Positions 1 to 9,292 of a DNA stretch of 64,000 nt are shown piece by piece; position 1 is the first letter of the stretch; every line of letters starts with the position of its first letter. Origin of the DNA: JALZKA01 sp963701205 (GTDB lineage: Bacteria; Actinomycetota; Thermoleophilia; Solirubrobacterales; 70-9). The DNA lies in assembly GCA_963701205.1 (NCBI GenBank), contig OY969575.1, positions 1,984,001 through 2,048,000 of the forward strand, in the 5' to 3' direction. The notes beneath the pieces are model-generated. The model was not told the DNA's origin, did not search any database, and saw nothing but the letters and a program-made list of their open reading frames with translations. A program made the position numbers and the translations under genes.

Positions 1-1
1 G

Positions 2-855
2 GAGTCCCGGCCTGAGCGTGACGCGATCGACGTGACGCTCCCGGGGTGGCGCCGGTCGGAATCGGCCACTTGCACCCGATCACGCAGACTCGACGCCAGT
101 TGGAGGACATCTTCTGCGGACTGGGATACCGCGTTGTGGATGGCCCCGAGGTCGAGCACGATTACTACAACTTCACCGCCCTCAACCATCCGCCCGGCCA
201 CCCCGCGCGGATGGAGCAGGACACCTTCTACGTCGATCCCGCATCCCTTGCCGAGGGGGTGCTCGCCTACGGCGGCCTGCCGCCGGGTCCGCGGGACATC
301 CTGCTGCGCACGCACACTTCGCCAAACCAGGTGCGGGCCATGCAGGAAACCGGGCCGCCGCTCTTTGTCATCGTGCCGGGAACCGTCTACCGCCGCGACA
401 CGATGGACGCGACCCACCTGCCTATGTTCACCCAGATCGAAGGACTGGCCGTGGCCGAGGGGATCACGCTTTCAGACCTGGCCGGAACGCTTGAGGAGGT
501 CGCCCGCGCGGTCTTCGGACCCGACCGCAAGACTCGCCTGAAGCCTGACTTCTTTCCGTTCACCGAACCGAGTGTGCAGGTTGATGTTTCGTGTTTTCGC
601 TGCAGCGGCAGCGGCAGCCTTGCCGATGGCTCGCGCTGCGGCGTCTGCAAGGCCAGCGGCTGGATCGAGATCCTCGGCGCCGGAATGGTTGACCCCAACG
701 TCTTTGGGTTCGTCGCGGAGCACGGCTATGACCCGGAAGCGGTGCAGGGTTTCGCATTTGGCCTCGGGGTCGAACGGATTGCGTTCCTCAAGCACGGCGT
801 TCCCGACCTGCGCATGTTCTATGAGAACGATGTGCGCTTCTTGGAGCAGTTTTGA
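2..855 (+). CDS. pheS: Phenylalanine-tRNA ligase alpha subunit, 5'-truncated, apparent frameshift
   Basis: Catalytic subunit of the alpha2beta2 class II enzyme that charges tRNA-Phe. The 5' part lies outside the window. From base 2 the second frame reads PERDAIDVTLPG, typical of PheS just before the catalytic core. From about base 46 the first frame continues with HLHPITQTRR, DGPEVEHDYYNF, ALNHPPGHPAR and the C-terminal GFAFGLGVERIAFLKHG (motif 3 of class II synthetases). The two parts join only if one base is missing in the G-rich run around 43-54; the first frame has a stop at 19-21, so it cannot be extended upstream. A Cys-rich insert (CFRCSGSGSL, CGVCKASGW) occupies the usual position between the core strands. 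The stop overlaps the TTG start of pheT. Identity is secure; whether the frameshift is real or an error is open. Confidence 0.93.
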
Positions 856-3309
856 AGGTTCCCGTTTCATGGCTGCGCGAGTACTGCGACCCCGGCCTCA
901 GCGCTGGTCAGATCGCCGATGCGCTCTCGATGCGCGCCGTCGAGGTCGAAGGCGTGCGCGCTATCGGTCCCGGATCCGCCGGAGGGCTTTGTCGTTGGCC
1001 GCGTTCTGAGCGCCGAGCAGCACCCCAACGCTGATCGCCTGCGCGTCTGCGTGGTTGACGCCGGTGACGGTGAGCGCACCATCGTCTGCGGCGCCCCCAA
1101 CGTCGCCGCCGGTCAGACCGTCGCCGTGGCGCTGCCGGGCGCCACCATGCCGGGCGGGGAGAAGTTGGGCAAGGCGAAGCTGCGCGGCGTCGAGTCCGCC
1201 GGGATGATCTTGTCCGAGGACGAGCTCGAGCTCGGTTCGGACCACGACGGGATCATGGTTTTGGACAACGCGTTGACGCCTGGCGATTCGTTGGCAAGTG
1301 TGTTCACGGTCTGCGAAGACGTGCTGGAGCTGGACTTGAACCCGAACCGCTCCGACTGCCTTGGCATTTACGGTGTCGCCCGGGAAGTCCACGCGCTGAC
1401 GGGCGCCCCGCTGGCGCCACCTCCGTGGGCTGACGACGTCGCGCCCAGCGGGGGCTCGGTCAACGAGCTCGCTTCCGTCACCGTCGAGGATCCGGATCTT
1501 TGCCCCCGATTCTCGGCGCGAGTCTTCGAGGGCGTCCGGATGGGCGCCTCGCCGATCTGGCTGCGCGCCCGCCTCAACGCAGCAGGCCAGCGCCCGATCT
1601 CAAGCATCGTTGACATCACGAACTACGTGATGTTGTTGACCGGACAGCCCCTGCACGCCTTCGACCTCGACAAGGTCCCCGGCGGCGAGCTGATTGTGCG
1701 CAGGGCGCGGACCGGTGAGCGGATGATCACGCTCGACGGCGCCGAGCGAACCCTTGACGGCGAGATGGTTCTGGTTTGCGATCGCGATCAACCGTCGGGA
1801 ATTGCCGGCGTCATGGGCGGGCGGGTCTCTGAGGTCTCTGATGACACCTCGCGGGTTCTGCTGGAGGCCGCCACCTGGATCGGCCCCAACATCATGCGCA
1901 CGTCAAATGCGCTTGGCCTGCGCTCAGAGGCTTCGGCCCGGTTTGAGAAACAGCTCCACCCCGACCTTGCGATCCGAGGCCAGCGGGTGGCCTCCAGGCT
2001 GATCTGCGAGCTGTCCGGAGCAACGATGGTGGACGGCACGATCGACATTGCGGTCGAGCCGCCGCCTACCCACGTGATCTCTCTGCGCGGTTCCCGCCTT
2101 GAGGGTCTGCTTGGAATCGCAATCCCGAGGGAGGAGGCCGCGAGCGGGCTGCGCGGGCTGGGATTCGACGTTGCCGAGGAGGGCACGACCGACCTGAACG
2201 TGCAGATCACCCCGGACCGGCACTTCGATGTGACGCGGGAGGTTGACCTGATCGAGGAGGTTGCGCGCCTGCACGGTCTCGACAAACTGCCGCGCACGCT
2301 GCCGGCCATTGGCGAGCGTCGGGGCGGTCTGGGCCGCGATGGACGATTGCAACGGCGGCTGGAGGACGTGCTGCGCGACCTCGGACTCAACCAGGCGATC
2401 AGCTGGAGCCTGGTCGCGGCCAGCCTCGCCGATGCGCTGCGGCTTGCGGATGATGATCCAAGGCGCCGCGCTATTGCGATCGCGAACCCCATATCCGAGG
2501 ATGCAACCCATTTACGGACCATGCTGCTCGGGGGCCTGCTTGACGCCGCGCGTTACAACCTCGCTCGGGGCTCCGGAGCCGTCCGCCTGTTTGAGTGTGG
2601 TCGTGTGTATTTGCCCGAGCCGCCGCCAACCGAGGGCGGGGTGGCCGCCGGGAACTTCCCGGGTTCCGTGCCGTCCCCGGATCGGGAGCCGCTGCGTCTG
2701 GCCGTCCTGCTGTCGGGGCCTTTGACCAAGCCCGCCTGGAGGGGCCAGCCCGCCGCCGGGGATTTCTTCACGATCAAGGGGCTCATCGAAGTCCTGTGTC
2801 GCCAGCTGGGAGTTGCCGTTCATGTGTCGCCCGCGGATGAGCCGTTCCTGCATCCGGGCCGCTCTGGTTTGATCTCCGTCGCAGGGGTCGAGGCAGGGTG
2901 GATCGGTGAGCTTCACCCGGCGGTCGCGGCCAGTTGGGACCTTGAATCCGCGGCTGTATGTGAGATCGATCTAGCCCCGCTTATCGCTGCCAGCAACGTC
3001 GGGCGCGAGCGCTACGCCGACGTGACCTCTCATCCCGCCCTGGTCCAGGACATTGCCGTAGTCGTACCCGCCGATGTCCCGGCCCGGGCGGTCGAACTCG
3101 CCGTCGCCGATGCTGGCGGCGAGCATCTGAGCGTTGCCAGGATCTTTGACCTCTATGAGGGCGATCAGGTTGGTGCCGGCAACAAGAGCCTGGCGCTGCG
3201 GCTTGAGTTTCGCGCGGCCGACAGGACGCTGACCGACGAGGAGGCCGCCGGCCACCGCCAGGCCATTGCGGACGCGCTCGGAGAGATCGGAGGGTCGATC
3301 CGTGGCTAG
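852..3309 (+). CDS. pheT: Phenylalanine-tRNA ligase beta subunit, apparent frameshift near the 5' end
   Basis: Beta subunit of PheRS, carrying the tRNA-binding, B3/B4 editing, B5 and ferredoxin-fold anticodon domains. Translation starts at TTG 852, overlapping the pheS stop, with the typical MKVPVSWLREYCDP and continues to EVEGVRAIG. The protein then continues one frame over as DPPEGFVVGRVLS and AEQHPNADRLRVC (EMAP-like tRNA-binding domain) through to the C-terminal FDX-ACB domain (KSLALRLEFRAADRTLTDEE) ending IGGSIRG. Joining the frames requires removing one base around 965-973; the product is then about 818 residues, normal for the family. The first frame alone stops at 1034. A GTG or ATG start inside the second frame would lose the N-terminus, so a sequence error is the simplest reading. 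argC overlaps the stop by 8 bases. Confidence 0.93.
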
Positions 3310-4309
3310 TGGCAAAAAGCGCGTGTTGGTGGCAGGCGCCAGCGGATTTGCGGGAGCAGTTGCGGCGCGCATCGCCTGGCGGCACCCAGACCTCGATCTC
3401 GTCGCCGTCACCTCGCGCTCGGACGCCGGACGCCGTCATGACGAGCTCTACCCGCGCCATCGCGTCCCGCTGGAGCTTTTGGATCTGGATGAGGGTGCGC
3501 TGCCCGCTGTGGACGCCGCGATCGTCGGCTACCCGCACGGTGCCTCGGCGCCAGTTGTGGCCAACCTCCTGGCTGCTGGGGTCAAGGTCGTTGACCTGTC
3601 GGCCGATTTCCGCCTGCGCGACCGTTCCGTTTACGCCGAGTGGTACGGCGAGCATGGCGCGCCCGAGCGCTTCAACGCCGGGGTCTACGGGCTCGCCGAG
3701 CTCAACCGCGAAGCGGTGCGATCGGCCGAACTCGTCGCCAACCCCGGGTGCTATCCAACCGCGGCGATCCTGGCGCTTGCGCCATTGGCTCGGGCGGGGC
3801 TGATTGCCGATGTCGTGATCGACGCCAAGTCGGGCGTCTCCGGCGCCGGCCGGGGCGGGGGGGAGGCTCTTTCGTTCGCCAACGTTGATCAGAACTTCAA
3901 GCCCTACGGCGTGGATGGCCACCGCCATCTACCGGAGATCGCTCAGGAACTTGTGGCCCTTGGTGCCGCCGGCCCGCTGACCTTCACGCCGCACCTGCTG
4001 CCGCTCGACCAAGGCCTGCTGGCGAGCTGTTACGTCACGCTGACGCGTGACCTCCGTGCGGCCGAGTTGGATGGGATCTACCTCGACGCCTACGGCGCAG
4101 AACCCTTCGTGGAGCTCATGGGTACGCCTCCCGGGGTTGCCGATGTGCGTGAAACGAACGTCTGCCAAATCCATCACCTGATCGATCACTCAAGCGGCCG
4201 GGTGGTTGTCTTCGCTGCAATCGACAACCTCTGGAAGGGCGCTTCCGGTCAGGCCATCCAAAATCTCAACCTGATGCTCGGCCTCGACGAGACGGCGGGA
4301 CTCCAGTGA
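3302..4309 (+). CDS. argC: N-acetyl-gamma-glutamyl-phosphate reductase
   Basis: NADPH-dependent reduction of N-acetylglutamyl phosphate to the semialdehyde, the third step of ornithine/arginine synthesis in the cytoplasm. The 335-residue protein has an N-terminal nucleotide-binding motif (VLVAGASGFAGA), the catalytic cysteine in VANPGCYPTAA and the C-terminal family signature around HLLPLDQGLLASCYVTLT. The GTG at 3302 is chosen because it puts the glycine-rich motif close to the N-terminus; longer forms extend far into pheT. It overlaps the pheT stop by 8 bases and its own stop overlaps the argJ start by four, so argC and argJ are likely translationally coupled and cotranscribed with pheST. 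Confidence 0.96.
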   Translation: MASGKKRVLVAGASGFAGAVAARIAWRHPDLDLVAVTSRSDAGRRHDELYPRHRVPLELLDLDEGALPAVDAAIVGYPHGASAPVVANLLAAGVKVVDLSADFRLRDRSVYAEWYGEHGAPERFNAGVYGLAELNREAVRSAELVANPGCYPTAAILALAPLARAGLIADVVIDAKSGVSGAGRGGGEALSFANVDQNFKPYGVDGHRHLPEIAQELVALGAAGPLTFTPHLLPLDQGLLASCYVTLTRDLRAAELDGIYLDAYGAEPFVELMGTPPGVADVRETNVCQIHHLIDHSSGRVVVFAAIDNLWKGASGQAIQNLNLMLGLDETAGLQ

Positions 4310-5457
4310 GCTTCTTTCGGTCACGATGGGTTGAAAGTCCCGCCGGGGTCGAGGAACTCAACCCGGCGCAGCTGGCGCCCGGCTTTCGTGCCGGCGCTGT
4401 CCATTGCGGGCTCAAGGCACAGGGCGGGACGGATGTCGGACTGATGGCCTGCGATTCCGATGCGGTGTCGTCGGCCGTGCTTTTGACCCGCAACGCGGCA
4501 GCCGCCGCGCCAGTCAGGGTCTGCCGCGAGCATTGCGACCTGGATTCGATCAAGGGGGTCGTCGTCAATTCAGGCAACGCCAATGCGGCGACCGGCGACC
4601 AGGGGCTCGCTGACGCACTCGCCATGCGCGACGCCGCGGGCGCAGCGCTCGGCCTGGACGGATCCGCAGTTGCGGTGGCTGAGACGGGCGTGATCGGGGT
4701 ACCGCTTGACACCGCAGCCGTCGTCGCTGGAATCCAGGCCGCGGCGGGTCGCCTATCCGAGACCGGCGGCGTCGAGTTCTGTGAGGCGATCATGACGACC
4801 GACAAGGGACCAAAACAGGTCACGCTCAAGGTCGGCGGCGTGACGGTCTCCGCCCAGGCCAAGGGAGCGGGAATGATCGAACCCGGCTTCGCAACGATGC
4901 TTTGTTTCGTGCAGACCGATGCGGACATCCCCAACCTCGAGGCTGAACTGCGTTGCGCCGTCGCGGGATCGTTCGAGCGGATCACCGTAGACGGGCAGAT
5001 GTCCACCAACGACACCGTCGTCGTTCAGGCGACCGGCGCGGCCGGCCGGGCGTTGCCCGAGGGCGTCCTTGACGCCGTGCTGCTTCAGCTTGCGCTGGAG
5101 ATCGTTGCTGACGGCGAAGGCGCTGAGCGGGTCGGCCGGATCGTCGTCACGGAGGCGGCAAGCGAAGGCGAAGCCGACAATGTCGCCCGCGCGATCGCCA
5201 ACTCGCCGCTGGTAAAGACCGCGTTATATGGCCGCGATGCCAACTGGGGCCGGATCGCGCAGGCCGCCGGCATGGCGCTCGCCGGCGAGACCTGGCCGGA
5301 GCCGGGGCCGCACTCGATCTCCTTCGACGAGCTTGCCGCCGACGGCGCTGAGGCCGAGATCGCGATTGCCCTGGGCCGGGGCGAGGCGAGCGCCAGCGTC
5401 TTCTTCTCCGATTTGACCCACGACTACATCCAGATCAACGCGGAGTACACGACATGA
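4306..5457 (+). CDS. argJ: Bifunctional ornithine acetyltransferase / N-acetylglutamate synthase
   Basis: Transfers the acetyl group from N-acetylornithine to glutamate, recycling acetate and, in bifunctional forms, using acetyl-CoA for the first pathway step. The 383-residue proenzyme contains the self-cleavage region KGAGMIEPGFATMLCF; by family knowledge the Thr in the ATML motif becomes the N-terminal nucleophile of the beta chain. ITVDGQMSTNDTVV and DANWGRIAQAAGMA are further family signatures. The GTG start lies in a GTGA overlap with argC. No separate argA is seen here, consistent with a cyclic pathway, though the rest of the genome is unseen. Confidence 0.96.
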   Translation: MSFFRSRWVESPAGVEELNPAQLAPGFRAGAVHCGLKAQGGTDVGLMACDSDAVSSAVLLTRNAAAAAPVRVCREHCDLDSIKGVVVNSGNANAATGDQGLADALAMRDAAGAALGLDGSAVAVAETGVIGVPLDTAAVVAGIQAAAGRLSETGGVEFCEAIMTTDKGPKQVTLKVGGVTVSAQAKGAGMIEPGFATMLCFVQTDADIPNLEAELRCAVAGSFERITVDGQMSTNDTVVVQATGAAGRALPEGVLDAVLLQLALEIVADGEGAERVGRIVVTEAASEGEADNVARAIANSPLVKTALYGRDANWGRIAQAAGMALAGETWPEPGPHSISFDELAADGAEAEIAIALGRGEASASVFFSDLTHDYIQINAEYTT

Positions 5458-5466
5458 GGCGAGCCA

Positions 5467-6333
5467 ATGACACCTGAGCGCAGGACACAAGAAGGGGTCG
5501 CCAGCGTCGAGACGCTGATGGAGGCCTTGCCCTACATCAAGCAGTTCCACGGACGGACAGTGGTAATCAAGTACGGGGGCGCCGCAATGCGCGACCCCGA
5601 GCTGGTGGAGGCTTTCGCGGCTGACGTTGTGCTGCTCAAGTACGTCGGTCTCAACCCCGTGATCGTCCACGGCGGCGGGCCGGAGATCACGACGTATATG
5701 GAACGCCTGGGGATGGAGGTCCGCTTTCACGAAGGCCTGCGCGTCTCCGACCCTGAGACGGTCGAGGTGGCAAAGATGGTCCTGCTCGGGAAGATCAACT
5801 CGGACATCGTCAATCGAATCAACCGCCACGGCCAACCGGCCGTTGGGCTCTCCGGGGAGGACGGATCGATGTTCGCGGTGCGCCCGGTCGCCAATGCCGA
5901 CCAGGTTGGCAACGTGGGCGAGATCGAGCGTGTTGACGTCGATGTTCTCAACCACATCGCCGCGGACTACATTCCGGTCGTCGCGTCGGTTGCGACGGAT
6001 GCCACTGGCGCTTCCTACAACATCAACGCCGATGCCGCAGCGGGCAAGGTTGCGGCCGCGCTGCGGGCCCACAAGGCAATCTTTCTGACCGACGTGCCCG
6101 GCTGGCTTGAGAGCCCCGACGACCCGGAAAGCCTCATCTCGCGCGCGTCGGTGGACGAAGTGGAGCGCGCACTCGCGAACGTTGACGGCGGCATGCGGCC
6201 GAAGCTGCAAGCCTGCGTCGAGGCGATCCGCGGCGGCGTGGGTTCGGCTCAGATCGTTGACGGCCGCAGGCCCCATTCGCTGCTGCTTGAGCTCTTTACC
6301 GATGCTGGCATCGGCACCATGGTTACGCCGTAG
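5467..6333 (+). CDS. argB: Acetylglutamate kinase
   Basis: Phosphorylates N-acetylglutamate, often the arginine-inhibited step. The 288-residue protein belongs to the amino acid kinase family: VVIKYGGAAM near the N-terminus (phosphate-binding Lys and Gly residues), VIVHGGGPEI for substrate binding, and NINADAAAGKVAAAL plus GGMRPKLQACVEAI in the C-terminal half. The ATG at 5467 lies nine bases after the argJ stop. It sits between argJ and argD in the order expected for an actinobacterial arg operon. Whether it is arginine-sensitive cannot be read with certainty from sequence. Confidence 0.96.
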   Translation: MTPERRTQEGVASVETLMEALPYIKQFHGRTVVIKYGGAAMRDPELVEAFAADVVLLKYVGLNPVIVHGGGPEITTYMERLGMEVRFHEGLRVSDPETVEVAKMVLLGKINSDIVNRINRHGQPAVGLSGEDGSMFAVRPVANADQVGNVGEIERVDVDVLNHIAADYIPVVASVATDATGASYNINADAAAGKVAAALRAHKAIFLTDVPGWLESPDDPESLISRASVDEVERALANVDGGMRPKLQACVEAIRGGVGSAQIVDGRRPHSLLLELFTDAGIGTMVTP

Positions 6334-6336
6334 CGG

Positions 6337-7518
6337 ATGACGGCCGTCGAAGACCTCAGGGCGCTTGACGCCAGGTACACGATGCCCACCTACGTTCGCG
6401 CCGGGGTCGAGTTCGTGCGCGGAGAGGGGGCCCGACTGTGGGACTCCGACGGCAAGGAGTACCTCGACTTCTTTGCCGGGCTCTCGGTTCACAACGCTGG
6501 GCATGCCCACCCTGAAATCGCTGCGGCGATAGTCAGCCAGGCCCAGACATTCATGGGTTCGTCGAACCTCTTTTTGAGCGAGCCGGCGATTCGGCTGGCG
6601 GAGCGCCTGAGCGAGTCCTCGCTTGGTGGCAAAGTGTTCCTTTGCAACTCAGGTACCGAAGCGAACGAGTGCGCAATCAAGCTCGCCCGCAAACGGGCCC
6701 ATGCTCGCGGAGTCGATCGGCCCGAGATTGTGAGCCTTGACGGCGGGTTTCATGGGCGAACGATCGGCGCTCTGGCCGCGACCCCGCGCCTTGCCGACGA
6801 GACGCGTTTCGGGCCTCTGCCGGACGGGTTTATCGCCGTTCCCCGCGACGACCCCGCGGCATTGACCGCTGCCATCGGCGGACGCACCGCGGCGGTGTTC
6901 ATCGAGCCGATTCAGGGCGAAGCGGGCGTGTTTCCCATCGGCGACGATGTAATCGGCGCGGCGCGCGCCGCGTGCGAGGAGACGGGCGCTCTGCTGATCT
7001 TCGACGAAGTTCAGACCGGAATGGGCAGGACCGGAAGCCTTTGGGCATACGAGCAGCTGGACGTCGAGCCGGATTTGATCACGATGGGTAAGGCGCTGGG
7101 CGGGGGTCTGCCCGTCGGAGCGGTTGTCACGAATCCCGCCCTTGCCGACACCTTTGAACCGGGGGATCACGGCTCGACGTTTGCGGGTGGGCCCGTCGCG
7201 GCGCGGGCGGCCCTCGCAGCGCTAAAGATCCTCAGTGATCCCGGTCTGCTGGCGTCTGTTCGGCGAGAGGGAGAGCGCCTCGCCCAGGGCCTGGCGGCGT
7301 TGGCCGCGGCCGAAGAGGTTCGCGGGCGTGGGTTGATGGTGGGGCTTGGACTCGATGCGGCTCATGACGCGGTCGGGACCCGCGATCGCTGCCTGGACGC
7401 GGGTCTGATCCTCAACTGCCCCGGGCCGCAAATGTTGCGGCTACTGCCGCCGCTCGTCGTTGGTCCGCAGCAGATTGACGAGGCGTTGGCTCGGCTCGAG
7501 GACGCTCTTCGCCTCTAG
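6337..7518 (+). CDS. argD: Acetylornithine aminotransferase
   Basis: PLP-dependent class III aminotransferase making N-acetylornithine from the semialdehyde and glutamate. The 393-residue protein has GVEFVRGEGARLWDSDGKEY at the N-terminus, NSGTEANECAIKLARK (cofactor phosphate binding), LLIFDEVQTGMGRTG (Asp of the PLP pocket) and ITMGKALGGGLPVGA, where the Lys forms the Schiff base. The ATG start is four bases after the argB stop. It is the last gene of the co-directional run; argF and argR are not adjacent, and argG lies alone about 9 kb downstream. A convergent gene ends 32 bases beyond its stop. Confidence 0.95.
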   Translation: MTAVEDLRALDARYTMPTYVRAGVEFVRGEGARLWDSDGKEYLDFFAGLSVHNAGHAHPEIAAAIVSQAQTFMGSSNLFLSEPAIRLAERLSESSLGGKVFLCNSGTEANECAIKLARKRAHARGVDRPEIVSLDGGFHGRTIGALAATPRLADETRFGPLPDGFIAVPRDDPAALTAAIGGRTAAVFIEPIQGEAGVFPIGDDVIGAARAACEETGALLIFDEVQTGMGRTGSLWAYEQLDVEPDLITMGKALGGGLPVGAVVTNPALADTFEPGDHGSTFAGGPVAARAALAALKILSDPGLLASVRREGERLAQGLAALAAAEEVRGRGLMVGLGLDAAHDAVGTRDRCLDAGLILNCPGPQMLRLLPPLVVGPQQIDEALARLEDALRL

Positions 7519-7550
7519 CCACAGAGGCGTCAGCTGCTGTTCGCGGGCAG

Positions 7551-9139
7551 CTAGCTCCCGACGCCGCTCAACGGCCCGCGCTGCCCCAGGTAGTACGGCG
7601 ATATTTGCGTCCGCGCTCCGACCACGATCACGCCGACGGGGTTGGCACCCAGGCGCAGAGAAGCTCTTCCGATTCGATCACGTTCTCGGTCGTTAGCCGG
7701 TCAAGTCGCGCGACCATCAGGACCTTGTCCACCAGTCGCACCAGCGCCTGGGAGTCGGCGATCCCGAGTAGTGGGGCGCTGTCGATGAGGACGTACTTGT
7801 AGTCGGACTTGCGGATCTGCTCGAAAAGGGGGTTCAGCGTGTCACCGGAAAAGAGCTTCGCCGGCAACAGCGCGGAGTGACCGCTGGTCAGCACATCGAG
7901 GTTGTTGGGAAGTGCTTCATCCAGATTCGACGAGCGGTGAACCGTTGCCTCCAGCACGAGGTCATTCAAATGACCTCCATTGCGGGCCGCGAGTTCGAGA
8001 ATGTTCGCTAGGCCGGTTCCGCGTGGCAGATCGAAGTAACCCTGCAGGGTGGGAAAGCGAAGGTCGCCGCCGATTAGCAGCGTCTTGTGGCCTTCGTGGG
8101 CCAGGGCCCGGCCGAGACGCGCTGTTGCGGTCGTCTTGCCCTCGCCGTGGACCGCGCTCGTGGTCAGAATCACCCATTGGCGATCCGGAGGCAGGGTGAA
8201 TGTGAACGACGTGCGGAGCGCCTGATAGGCCTCGTGCTCGGCCGCGCTCAGCGCCTGCGCGCGCCGGCCACGAATACGCGTAACCGCCGACAGCCCGGGG
8301 ACGTACGGAACGCCGCCCAGCAGGGGCATGTTGCTGAGCCGGCTCAGCTCTCGGGCATCGGCCACCTTGGGGCGGAGTTGATCCCGGAGCAAGGCGAGAA
8401 GAACCGCCAGGAACAGTGAGACAAAGAATGCCAGAACCGAGTTGCGAAGCGGCCGCGGAGTGTGGGCGGCAGTTGGGACCTCAGCGGTGCTCGCGAGCTG
8501 AAGCTCCGACCCTGCCAGTTCCTCCTGCAGGCTCAGGTTGCCGACCTCCCGTCGCAGGGCGTCAAGCCGGGTCCGATCCGAAGCCGATCCGGTGGCGCTG
8601 AGTCGCTCCATCTCGATCAGCAGCTTCTCGCGGGCAGCGGCGTACTGGGAGCGCTCCGCTTCTTCGCGGATCGTAAGCAGCGCGTTGGCGGCCGCGTTTG
8701 AAACAAGGGCGGCACGCTCGGGGTCACCGTCGTTGACGGCGATGTAGATGATGTTGGCGGCGCTGTCTACGGATGATTCGATTTGGTTCCGCAGTTCGTC
8801 CGGGTCGGTGCCACCGATCTTCGTTGCGGCCTCGCCCAGCACCTCCTGACTTGAGAGCAGGCTTTCGATCGTCGCCAGTTGGCGCTGCTGCGCCTGAGCG
8901 TCGGGAGTGGAGAAGACGCCGTCACTGCCGCTCAGCGCGATTTTGCTCGTGGCTTGGTAGCTCTTCGGAAGCGTTAATGAAAGGAACACCACCAGGCCCG
9001 TGAACACGACGACGATCAGCGCGATCATCACCCGGCTGCGGGCGACCGCAGCCAGATAGCGGCGCAGGTTGATCTGCTCGTCGTCGCCGCCGCCGCTTTG
9101 CCGATCTGACGACCGGCCTTGGCTGGTATCGATTGCCAT
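7551..9139 (-). CDS. Wzz-type chain-length determinant fused to a tyrosine-kinase ATPase domain, apparent 3' frameshift
   Basis: Inner-membrane protein predicted to control polysaccharide chain length and export. An N-terminal Wzz domain is bounded by two membrane segments (VMIALIVVVFTGLVVFLSLT and VLAFFVSLFLAVLLALL), followed by a BY-kinase-like P-loop domain: Walker A HGEGKTTATA, an A'-like LLIGGDLRFP in which the first Asp of the usual DADLR is Gly, and Walker B YVLIDSAPLLG. The intact frame stops after ELLCAWVPTPSA, but the next frame continues with LGANPVGVIVVGARTQI and SPYYLGQRGPLSGVGS, the family's usual C-terminus, ending at 7551. One base is missing near 7648-7656. The ATG at 9139 is preferred over the longer start at 9208. 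There is no Tyr cluster at the C-terminus. Confidence 0.88.
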
Positions 9140-9292
9140 CTGCTCGCTTTCCGAAGTTGTGAACCCTGCTGACCCTAGACAGATCATGCCCGAGACCCCG
9201 CTCCTCACCGGCGTTCACGCCTGAGCGCGCAACTGATCTCTCACGCGGCGGCTCCCAGTCCCCTGGCGACTCGGCACTCGTGACGAGGTCCC

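Noticed and set aside
1788..2522. 244-codon minus-strand frame within pheT
   Set aside because: Low-complexity Ser/Arg/Pro translation opposite conserved PheT sequence.
9140..9292. Possible small gene between the Wzz/kinase and glycosyltransferase genes
   Set aside because: No frame with a credible start, ribosome-binding site or motif; probably leader or promoter sequence.
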